NCBI RefSeq assembly: GCF_014649835.1
Contig: NZ_BMTU01000016.1
Span: 62,001 to 126,000 of the forward strand
DNA length: 64,000 nt
DNA from: Streptomyces pilosus
Lineage (GTDB): Bacteria > Actinomycetota > Actinomycetes > Streptomycetales > Streptomycetaceae
Reading direction: 5' to 3'
This document shows positions 1 through 8,446 of the stretch, piece after piece. A program made the translations under genes and the position numbers. Numbering within the stretch: position 1 is the first letter of the stretch; each line of letters opens with the position of its first letter. Below the pieces are notes generated by a model that did not search any database, was not told the DNA's origin, and saw only the letters and a list, made by a program, of their open reading frames with translations.

Positions 1-531
1 GGGGACCGGCTCGTCGACCGCACACCACTGCACCGGTCCCTTTACCTGTTCGCCCGCAGCCGGTTCGCGAACTACATCCTGATGGCCGAACGGCTCGACG
101 CCGCGCACGGCGTCGAGGTCCGGCTTCCCTTCCTCGACGACGGGCTCTTCGACGTGCTCCGGCGCACTCCGCCCCAGTGGTACGCCCACGACGGCCGCAC
201 CAAGCACCTCCTGCGCGCCACGGTCGGCACCCAGATGCTCACCGCCGAGGTCCGAAGCGGCCGCAAGCGCGGCTTCATGGCACCGCCCGCGATCGGCGAC
301 GAGGCGGCCTTCGCCGCCCTCCGCGGCGCCATCACCCCGGCCGCGCTCGACGACAGTCCGTTCTTCGACCGCCGGGCCGTCCTGGCCTGGCTCGACCGGT
401 TACGTGCCCTGCCCGCGGCGCGACGCGCGGTCCACGACCCGATCGTGCAACTGGTCGCCGGGGCGCTCCTCCTGACGGACGTCTTCCGGCAGGCCGGGCG
501 CGCCGCCCACGAAAGGAGCGTCCGTGTCTGA
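1..531 (+). CDS. Asparagine synthetase-like protein, C-terminal end only
   Basis: The window starts inside this gene; the last 176 codons are visible. They match the C-terminal synthetase part of class B asparagine synthetases, which move glutamine nitrogen onto an adenylated carboxylate. Visible family marks are GVEVRLPFLD near visible residues 37-46, a TKHLLR stretch and KRGFM. The N-terminal glutaminase half would lie outside the window. The stop overlaps the GTG start of the next NRPS gene by 8 bp, so the two are co-translated. Bleomycin-type clusters are known to carry such a homologue; a role in forming an amide of the peptide or of a precursor is inference. A rare TTA leucine codon lies at 400-402. 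Confidence 0.85.
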   Translation, partial: GDRLVDRTPLHRSLYLFARSRFANYILMAERLDAAHGVEVRLPFLDDGLFDVLRRTPPQWYAHDGRTKHLLRATVGTQMLTAEVRSGRKRGFMAPPAIGDEAAFAALRGAITPAALDDSPFFDRRAVLAWLDRLRALPAARRAVHDPIVQLVAGALLLTDVFRQAGRAAHERSVRV

Positions 532-3500
532 CGGCACCACCGCCGACGACCTCCGCACCCGCATCGCGGCGCTGCCCCCCGGACGGCGCGAACTGCTGGA
601 GGCACTGCTCCGGCAGCGGCAGGAGGAGAACAGCGCCGGCATCCCGCGCCGTCCCGACCCGGCCCGTCCCGCCCCGCCCTCCTTCGGCCAGGAGCGGATG
701 TGGGTGTTGTCCGAACTCGGCCAGCACGCCTACCGGTACGGCGCCGCCGTACGGTTGCGCGGCACGCTCAACCCCGCCGCCCTGCGTACCGCTGTCGACC
801 ACCTCGTGCGCCGGCACGAGGTACTGAGGACCGTCTTCGACGCCGAGGGCCGCCAGGTCGTGCGGCCCGTGGCCCCGCAGGACCTGCCCCTGGTCGACAT
901 GGCCGCCGCCGCGGGCGGACCGTCGCCCGAGGCGTTCCTCACCCAGGTGCTGCGCGCCGCCTCCCTGCACCCCTACGACCTCGCCGCGGGACCACTGCTG
1001 CGCCCCGTCCTGTTCCGGCTCGCCCCACGCGAGCACGTCCTGCTGCTCGCCGCGCACCACGCGGTCACGGACGGCTGGTCGCTGGGCGTGCTCGTGGCTG
1101 AGTTCGCCGCGCACTACCGCGAGGCTCTGGCCGGACACCCCTGCGCACTGCCCGAACCGCCCGTCCAGTACGCCGACTACGCGATCTGGCAGCGCCGGCG
1201 GGCCGGCGGAGCCGAACGGGAACGACTGCTGGACTTCTGGCGTCCCCGGATCGCCGAGCACGCCGTACCCCGACTGCCCTGGGACCGCGCCAAGCCGGAC
1301 ACCCCGCGGGCCGGCGGCGGCACCGAGGTGCGGACGGTCACCGGCCCCCGCCTCGACGCGCTGCGGGCCGTCGCCGCCGCCGAGGGCGCCACCGCCTTCA
1401 TGGTCGCCACCACGGCACTGCTGACCGTGCTGGCCTCCGTGACCGGCCGGCGCGATCTGGCCGTCGGCACCCTCGTCGCCGGTCGCACACGACCGGAACT
1501 GCGCGGTCTCATCGGCTACTTCGCCAACGTGCTGCCCGTGCGGCTGGATACCGGCTCGCATCCCACCCCCCGCCGGCTGCTGCGCGCCGTGCGCGACGAG
1601 ACGCTGAACGTCCTCGCCCACCAGGAACTGCCGTACGAGGTGTTGCTGGAGGAACTGTGGCGCACCGGCGACCGCGCCGCATTCGCACGTCCCCTGAACG
1701 TCCTCTGTGTGGGGCAGCAGCCTGTGGCAGCCGTCGACCTGCCCGGGCTGCGCGCGGAACCGGTCGACATCCCCCTGGGCGCGGCGGAGTTCGATCTCAC
1801 ACTGGAGCTCCGTGACCACGACGACGCCTGGCAGCTCGCCCTTCAGTACGACCGAGACCTGTTCGACCCCGCCACCGCGCGCGCCCTCGGCGCCCGTCTG
1901 ATGACCGCCCTGGACGCCCTCGTCGACGCGCCGGACGAGCCGACGACCGGGGCGGTCCGCACGGCGCGTGCCGCCGGCGCCCCCGACGGGACGGACCACA
2001 CCGCCGTCGTCCACCGGATCTTCGAACGGCGGGCCGCGGAGGTCCCCGACGCCGTGGCCGTCGTGGACGGCACCCGCCACCTGACATACCGCGGCCTGAA
2101 CGGCGCGGCCAACCGCCTCGCCCGTCTGCTGCGCCGGCACGGCGTCGGCCCGGAGGACCGGGTGGCGCTACGACTGGAACGCTCCGCCGAAAGCGTCCTC
2201 GCCATGCTGGCCGTGCTCAAGGCGGGGGCCGCTTTCGTCCCCCTGGACCCCGGCTTCCCGGCACGGCGCGTCACAGCCCTGCTCCGTGACGCCCGCCCCT
2301 CCTGCCTGATCACCACCGAGGCGCTCGCCGCCGGCTGGGACGGTCCTGAAGCGGCACTGCCCAGCGTGCTGCTCGACACCCACCGGGCCGAGCTCGACCG
2401 GCTCCGGGTGGACGACCTGCGACTGCCCGTCCACCCGGCCCAGGCCGCCTACGTGATCCACACCTCGGGTTCCACCGGCGAGCCCAGGGGTGTCGTGGGC
2501 CTGCACTCCGGCCTCGTCAACCGCTGCCGCTGGGCGGCCCGGACGATGCCGTACGCTCCCGACGACACATGCGCGGTCCGAGCCCCCCTGGGCTTCGTGG
2601 ACTCCGTGGCCGAGGTCTTCGCGCCCCTGCTGGACGGCGCCCGCTTGGACATCGTCGGGCCGGACAGCGGCGCCGACCCCACCGCCCTCGCCGACCACCT
2701 GGCCACCCGGCGGGCCACCCGGTTGCTGACCGTGCCCTCCCTGCTGGAACCGCTCCTGGCCACGGTGCCCGACCTGGCGACGCGGCTCGCCCCGCTGCGC
2801 CTGTGCGTCACCAGCGGCGAGGCACCCGGACCCACCCTGGCGCGCCGCTTCGCGCATGCCGTTCCCGGAACGCGGCTGTTCAACCTCTACGGCAGCGCCG
2901 AGGTCGCGGCGGACGCCACCGCCGTCGAACTCGCTCCCGACACCCCGTACGCGGTCGTGCCGATCGGAAAACCGGTCGACGGCGTCCGGGTACACGTCAC
3001 TCACCCCGCGACAGGGCACCACGTCGACGATCTCGTCCCGGGCGAACTGCTCGTCGGCGGTGCGGGACTGGCGCGCGGGTACCACGGACGGCCCGCTGCC
3101 ACGGCCGAGCGCTTCGTGCCCGACCCGGCCGGAACGCCCGGCGCCCGTGCCTTCCGCAGCGGTGACCTGGCCCGCCGCCGCCCCGACGGAATCCTGGAAC
3201 ACCTCGGCCGCACCGACGACCGGCTGAAGATCCGTGGCATGCGTGTGGAACCCGCCGCCGTCGAAAGGGCGCTGTGCACCCTGCCCGGCATCCGCGAGGC
3301 CGCCGTTCATCCCGCCCTGGACGCCGATGGCGTGCTGATCCTCGCGGCCCTGCTGATCACCGACGGACCGCTCGACCGCACAACGGTGCGCCGCGCCCTG
3401 GCACGCCGACTGCCCGCACACGAGGTCCCCTCCCGGCTGCGGGCCGTCGACGCCCTGCCGCGCACCCCCAGCGGGAAGCTGGACCGTGCCGCCCTGGCCG

Positions 3501-6500
3501 CCGCGGACCCCGCGCCGGGCCGCCCCAGCCGGTCCGGCCCCGCCGGCCGGACGACGGGAACACCGCACACCCACGACACGGCCCCCTCCGCGCCGCGCAC
3601 CTCCCGGCTGGTGTGCGAGGTCTTCGGCGCCCTGCTGCCGGACGCCGACGGCCACGTGGGCCCCGACGAGGACTTCTTCGAGCTGGGCGGCCACTCGGTC
3701 CTGGCCGTGCGTGCCGTCCACCGGCTGCGCGCCCGCACCGGGGCCCGTATCGCACTGCGCGACCTCATTGAGGCACCCACCCCCCGCGCTCTGGCCGCAC
3801 GCATCAGCGCCATGATCCGCCACGCCTCTCCTGCGGGCGCGAAAGCGGAGCCCGTGCCCACGGCACCCGACGACCACCACGCGCCCTTCCCGCTCACCGA
3901 GGTGCAACAGGCCTACTACATAGGCCGCTCCGCCGACATGGAGCTCGGCAACGTCTCGACCTACGGCTATGTGGAGATGACGACCCAGGGCCTCGACGTG
4001 CCGCGCTTCAACCGCGCGCTGCACCGGATCATCGAACGCCACCCCATGCTGCGCGCCGTGATCGACGCCGACGGCACCCAGCGCGTCCTGCCGACGGTTC
4101 CCGCCTACGAGGTCGTCACATACGACCTGCGCGGCCTTCCGGAGGCCGAGGCCGAAGAGGCACTGCGCGCCACCCGCGCGGTCATGTCGCACCAAGTCCT
4201 GCCCGCCCACCGCTGGCCCCTGTTCGACGTCCGGGCCTCCGTGCTGCCCGGCACCACCACCCTCCTGCACATCGGCCTCGACTCCCTGGTCTGTGACGCT
4301 CACAGCTTCGGCCTGCTCCTGGCCGAACTGGCCGACGTCTACCGGGCTCCCGACACCCCGCTCCCGCCGCTCGCCCTGACCTTCCGCGACTGCGTCCTCG
4401 CCCGCGCCGCCGAACGGGACGGTACGGAACACCGGCAGGCCGCCGCCTACTGGCGCGACCGCCTCCCCGACCTGCCACCCGGGCCGGAACTCCCGTTCGC
4501 CCGTGCCCCCGAGGACGTCGACCGACCCGTGTTCCACCGCCGCGCCGCGCGCCTGGAACCGGCGCGCTGGGCACGGCTGAAGCAACGCGCCCTGCGGCAC
4601 GGCCTCACCCCGTCCGGCGTGCTGCTCGCCGCCTTCGCCGAGATCGTGACCCTCTGGAGCCGTCGGCCTCACTACACTCTGATGCTCACCTTCTTCGACC
4701 GGCTGGTCGAGCACCCCGACGTGGACGCCGTCATCGGTGACTTCACCTCCCTCATCCCCCTGGAGGTCGACCACCGCGAGCGGGGCGCCTTCGCCGGACG
4801 CGCCCGGCGTATCCAGCACCGTCTCTGGGACGACCTCGACCACGCCCAGGTCAGCGGTGTCACCGTGATGCGCGAATGGCTCAGGGAACACGGTGAGGAA
4901 CCCAGGGCCGTCACGCCGGTCGTCTTCACGTCGAACCTGGTGACCTCCCGCCCCCGCCCTGGACGGGCCGAGCCGGGTACCGGTCAGCCCTTCGGCCCGG
5001 TGGTGTACGCGGTCAGCCAGACACCCCAGGTGGCCCTGGACCACCAGGTCGCCGAGGTGGACGGTGCGCTGGAGTACAACTGGGACGCCGTCGACGCCCT
5101 CTTCCCGAGCGGCCTCCTCGACGAGGCCTTCTCCGCCTACGCGGCCTTCCTGGACCGGCTGTCCGATCCCGAGCACCCCGACTGGGACGCGCTGCCGGCA
5201 CCGGAGCCGCCGGCCGGGCAGACCGCCCGCAGGGCCGCCGTCAACCGCACCGAGGCGCCCGTCCCCGACGTTTGTCTGCACGACCTGGTGAACGAAAAGG
5301 CCCGCACCCGTCCCGACGACCCGGCGGTGATCACCGACACCGTGCGGCTGACCTACCGGGAACTCGTCGACGCCTCCCTCGCCGTGGCCCGGGCTCTGCA
5401 CAACCGGGGCGTGCGCCCGGGGGACCTCGTCGCCGTGGCCGCACGCAGGGGATGGCAACAGGCCGTCGCCGCCCTCGGAGTGCTCCAGGGCAAGGCTGCC
5501 TTCCTGCCCCTCGACCCGGACCAGCCGGCTCAGCGCACCAGACGTCTGATCGAGGACAGCGGTGTCCGGCACGTCCTCGTCGAACGTGCCGGAGGGGCCG
5601 GGTTCCCCGGCACCGGCGGCGTCGGCGTCATCGCCGTGGAGGACTGTCTGACCACCGCCGGCTCCGGCGGCGCGCCCGGCGAGCCCTGCACGCCCGGCGA
5701 CCTCGCCTACGTGATCCACACCTCCGGCTCCACCGGCGTTCCCAAGGGCGTCGTCATCGATCACGCGGGCGCCGTCAACACGATCGTCGCCGTCAACCGC
5801 CGTTTCGGCGTAGGCCCCGCCGACCGCGTGCTGGCGGTGTCCTCCCTCCACTTCGACCTCGGCGTGTACGACCTGTTCGGCACCTGGGCCGCGGGCGCGG
5901 CGGTCGTTCTGCCCGAACACGGTCGCCGCACCAGTCCGGCCCACTGGACCGACCTGATGCGGCGTCACGGAGTGACCGTGTGGAACTCAGTGCCGGCCCT
6001 TGCCGGCCTCCTCGTGGAGTACGCCGAGCACGCCGACGGCTCGGCGGCCACCGCCCCGGCCGGCCTGCGCGTGGCGCTGCTCAGCGGCGACTGGATTCCG
6101 CTGGACCTCCCCGGCCGGCTGCGATCGGTCGCACCCGACTGCCGAGTCATCGGTATGGGGGGCGCGACAGAGGCGTCCATCTGGTCCGTGTGGTACCCCG
6201 TGGAACACGTCGACCCGGCCTGGCGCAGCATTCCCTACGGCCTGCCCCTGGACAACCAGACCGTGCACGTCGTCGACGACCACGGCAGGCCCCGTCCCGA
6301 CTGGGTGCCCGGCGAGCTGCAGATCGGCGGCCGGGGCGTCGCGCTGGGCTACTGGCGTGACCCGCAGCGCACGGCGGAAAAGTTCCCGCAATGCCCCACC
6401 GGATCCGGTGCTGTGGAACGCCGTTACCGCACCGGCGACATCGTGCGCTTCCTCCCCGACGGCCTGCTGGAGTTCCTCGGCCGTGAGGACACCCAGGTCA

Positions 6501-8446
6501 AGATTTCCGGCCACCGAGTGGAACTCGGTGAGATCGAGACCGCCCTCTCCCGGGTCCCGGGCGTCCGCGCCGCCGTCGTGGTCGCCCCCAGCACGGCTGA
6601 CCGGCAACGCAGACTGGTCGGTTACTACCTGTCCGACCCCGGAGCCACCCCGGGCCCCGCCACGGTGCGCGAGCGGCTCCTTGAGGTGCTTCCCGGCCAC
6701 GCCGTCCCACCACGCCTGATCCCGCTGGAGCAGTTCCCGCTGACGACCAACGGCAAGGTGGACCGGGGGCGGCTGCGCGACCTGCCCGTCAGCCACGCGG
6801 CCGGCGCCCCCCGGCGCCGGGCGGACGCGTGGGAGCGACGCGTCGCCGCCGTCTGGGCGGAGGTGCTGCGCGTGGACGACGTCGCCCCGGACGACGACTT
6901 CTTCGCCCTCGGCGGAACCTCCCTCGCGGCGATGCGTCTGACGACCAGGATCCAGTCGGAGTTCGGCGCCCGGCTAAGCCTCCTCGACCTCTACCGGGCC
7001 CCGACCGTCGCCGCCACCGCGCAGCGCCTGGCCGCCGCCAAGGACGCCCCCGCGTCCGCGGCACCCGGCCAGGCGCCCGACCCGGCCCTCGAACTGCGCC
7101 CCGACCCGCTCGGCCGGCACGACCCCTTCCCCCTCACCGATGTCCAGCATGCCTACTGGCTCGGCCGGCTGGCCTCGGCCGAACTCGGGCGTGTCGCCAC
7201 CCACACCTACGCCGAACTCGATCTGGAAGAGCTGGAGGTCGACCGGCTGGAGGAGGCCGTGCGTCGGCTCGTGGCCCGCCACGACTCGCTGCGGACGGTG
7301 ATCCTGCCCTCCGGCCGGCAACGCGTCCTGGAGCACGTGCCCGACTATGCCGTGGACCACCTCGACCTGCGCGGCCGAAGCCCCGAGGACACCGCGGAGC
7401 TTCACGCCCACACCCGCGAAGAACTGTCGCACCGCGTCGCCCCCGCCGACCGGTGGCCGTTGTTCGCGCTGCGCGCCCACCGCCTCGACGAGGGCCGCAC
7501 CCGGCTCTTCGTCAGTCTCGACCTGCTGATCGCGGACGCCCACAGCGTCCACGTACTGACCGCCGAACTCCTCACCCTCTACCGGGACCCTCAGCGAGAA
7601 CTGCCCCCGCTCGGCGTGACCTACCGGGACTACGTCCTGGCCGCCGAACGGGCCCGCACCTCACCGCAGCGCGCTCGGGCCCTGGAGTACTGGCGAGCGG
7701 AAGCCCACCGGCTGCCCCCGGCCCCCGAACTCCCGCAGCGCGTCCACCCGCGCTCCGTGGACCGGCCCCGCTTCGAGCGGCTCACCACGTCCTTCGGACC
7801 GGAGGTGTGGGGCACGCTGGTCCGGCGCGCCGCGGCGGCCGGTCTCACGCCCTCGGTGGTGGTGTGCACCGCCTTCTGCGACGTGCTGCGCACCTTCAGC
7901 GGCAGGGAGGGGGGCTTCACCCTCAACCTCACCACCTTCAACAGGGAGCGGGTGCACCCCGACATCGATCAGGTGATCGGCGACTTCACTACGCTCACCC
8001 TGCTCGCCGTAGGCCCCTCGCTGCCCCGTTTCCGCGCCCGTGCCCAGGACCTGCAACAGCGGCTCTGGGAACGGCTGGAACACCGCGCGGTCAGCGGCGT
8101 GGAGGTACTGCGCATGCTGCGCGAGGACGCCCGTCGCCGGCACGACAGCATGATGCCCGTCGTCTTCACCAGCATGCTGATGCCGGAGCTGATGGCGGAC
8201 GGTGAGGAACCCGTCCCGTGGCGCGGCGAGACCGCGTACGCGGTCAGCCAGACGCCGCAGGTGCTCCTGGACCACCAGATCAGTGAGCGCGCCGGGATCC
8301 TCACCTGCACCTGGGACTACGTGGTCCAGGTCTTTCCGGACGGCCTCGTCGAGGCCGTGTTCCACGCCTTCGACGAGCAGATGCGACGGCTGGCGACCGA
8401 CGACGACGAATGGGGAACGGACACGCATGTCCAGTACGACGCGTAA
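524..8446 (+). CDS. blmIV: NRPS C-A-PCP-Cy-A-PCP-Cy, BlmIV-like (beta-Ala and Cys modules)
   Basis: Multimodular peptide synthetase of 2640 aa. Order: C (about 45-470, HHAVTDG at 178-184), A1 (about 497-985), PCP1 (Ser1058), Cy1 (about 1121-1560, D1253-x4-D1258-x2-S1261), A2 (about 1585-2085), PCP2 (Ser2133), Cy2 (about 2200-2620, D2333-x4-D2338-x2-S2341). The two DxxxxDxxS motifs mark heterocyclization domains that condense and cyclize cysteine to thiazoline. My hand-aligned 10-residue codes are VDALVSLADK for A1 (beta-alanine type) and DLYNLSMIWK for A2 (cysteine type). Size, order and codes agree with BlmIV of bleomycin. The GTG start is set by GAAAGGAG at 511-518. There is no thioesterase; the chain passes to the next gene product. 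Confidence 0.95.
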   Translation: MSDGTTADDLRTRIAALPPGRRELLEALLRQRQEENSAGIPRRPDPARPAPPSFGQERMWVLSELGQHAYRYGAAVRLRGTLNPAALRTAVDHLVRRHEVLRTVFDAEGRQVVRPVAPQDLPLVDMAAAAGGPSPEAFLTQVLRAASLHPYDLAAGPLLRPVLFRLAPREHVLLLAAHHAVTDGWSLGVLVAEFAAHYREALAGHPCALPEPPVQYADYAIWQRRRAGGAERERLLDFWRPRIAEHAVPRLPWDRAKPDTPRAGGGTEVRTVTGPRLDALRAVAAAEGATAFMVATTALLTVLASVTGRRDLAVGTLVAGRTRPELRGLIGYFANVLPVRLDTGSHPTPRRLLRAVRDETLNVLAHQELPYEVLLEELWRTGDRAAFARPLNVLCVGQQPVAAVDLPGLRAEPVDIPLGAAEFDLTLELRDHDDAWQLALQYDRDLFDPATARALGARLMTALDALVDAPDEPTTGAVRTARAAGAPDGTDHTAVVHRIFERRAAEVPDAVAVVDGTRHLTYRGLNGAANRLARLLRRHGVGPEDRVALRLERSAESVLAMLAVLKAGAAFVPLDPGFPARRVTALLRDARPSCLITTEALAAGWDGPEAALPSVLLDTHRAELDRLRVDDLRLPVHPAQAAYVIHTSGSTGEPRGVVGLHSGLVNRCRWAARTMPYAPDDTCAVRAPLGFVDSVAEVFAPLLDGARLDIVGPDSGADPTALADHLATRRATRLLTVPSLLEPLLATVPDLATRLAPLRLCVTSGEAPGPTLARRFAHAVPGTRLFNLYGSAEVAADATAVELAPDTPYAVVPIGKPVDGVRVHVTHPATGHHVDDLVPGELLVGGAGLARGYHGRPAATAERFVPDPAGTPGARAFRSGDLARRRPDGILEHLGRTDDRLKIRGMRVEPAAVERALCTLPGIREAAVHPALDADGVLILAALLITDGPLDRTTVRRALARRLPAHEVPSRLRAVDALPRTPSGKLDRAALAAADPAPGRPSRSGPAGRTTGTPHTHDTAPSAPRTSRLVCEVFGALLPDADGHVGPDEDFFELGGHSVLAVRAVHRLRARTGARIALRDLIEAPTPRALAARISAMIRHASPAGAKAEPVPTAPDDHHAPFPLTEVQQAYYIGRSADMELGNVSTYGYVEMTTQGLDVPRFNRALHRIIERHPMLRAVIDADGTQRVLPTVPAYEVVTYDLRGLPEAEAEEALRATRAVMSHQVLPAHRWPLFDVRASVLPGTTTLLHIGLDSLVCDAHSFGLLLAELADVYRAPDTPLPPLALTFRDCVLARAAERDGTEHRQAAAYWRDRLPDLPPGPELPFARAPEDVDRPVFHRRAARLEPARWARLKQRALRHGLTPSGVLLAAFAEIVTLWSRRPHYTLMLTFFDRLVEHPDVDAVIGDFTSLIPLEVDHRERGAFAGRARRIQHRLWDDLDHAQVSGVTVMREWLREHGEEPRAVTPVVFTSNLVTSRPRPGRAEPGTGQPFGPVVYAVSQTPQVALDHQVAEVDGALEYNWDAVDALFPSGLLDEAFSAYAAFLDRLSDPEHPDWDALPAPEPPAGQTARRAAVNRTEAPVPDVCLHDLVNEKARTRPDDPAVITDTVRLTYRELVDASLAVARALHNRGVRPGDLVAVAARRGWQQAVAALGVLQGKAAFLPLDPDQPAQRTRRLIEDSGVRHVLVERAGGAGFPGTGGVGVIAVEDCLTTAGSGGAPGEPCTPGDLAYVIHTSGSTGVPKGVVIDHAGAVNTIVAVNRRFGVGPADRVLAVSSLHFDLGVYDLFGTWAAGAAVVLPEHGRRTSPAHWTDLMRRHGVTVWNSVPALAGLLVEYAEHADGSAATAPAGLRVALLSGDWIPLDLPGRLRSVAPDCRVIGMGGATEASIWSVWYPVEHVDPAWRSIPYGLPLDNQTVHVVDDHGRPRPDWVPGELQIGGRGVALGYWRDPQRTAEKFPQCPTGSGAVERRYRTGDIVRFLPDGLLEFLGREDTQVKISGHRVELGEIETALSRVPGVRAAVVVAPSTADRQRRLVGYYLSDPGATPGPATVRERLLEVLPGHAVPPRLIPLEQFPLTTNGKVDRGRLRDLPVSHAAGAPRRRADAWERRVAAVWAEVLRVDDVAPDDDFFALGGTSLAAMRLTTRIQSEFGARLSLLDLYRAPTVAATAQRLAAAKDAPASAAPGQAPDPALELRPDPLGRHDPFPLTDVQHAYWLGRLASAELGRVATHTYAELDLEELEVDRLEEAVRRLVARHDSLRTVILPSGRQRVLEHVPDYAVDHLDLRGRSPEDTAELHAHTREELSHRVAPADRWPLFALRAHRLDEGRTRLFVSLDLLIADAHSVHVLTAELLTLYRDPQRELPPLGVTYRDYVLAAERARTSPQRARALEYWRAEAHRLPPAPELPQRVHPRSVDRPRFERLTTSFGPEVWGTLVRRAAAAGLTPSVVVCTAFCDVLRTFSGREGGFTLNLTTFNRERVHPDIDQVIGDFTTLTLLAVGPSLPRFRARAQDLQQRLWERLEHRAVSGVEVLRMLREDARRRHDSMMPVVFTSMLMPELMADGEEPVPWRGETAYAVSQTPQVLLDHQISERAGILTCTWDYVVQVFPDGLVEAVFHAFDEQMRRLATDDDEWGTDTHVQYDA

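Noticed and set aside
2168..5968. Very long minus-strand open frame (1266 codons) opposite the BlmIV-like gene
   Set aside because: High GC removes stops in opposite frames; composition is low-complexity Gly/Arg/Val and no domain is seen, while the plus strand is a perfect NRPS.
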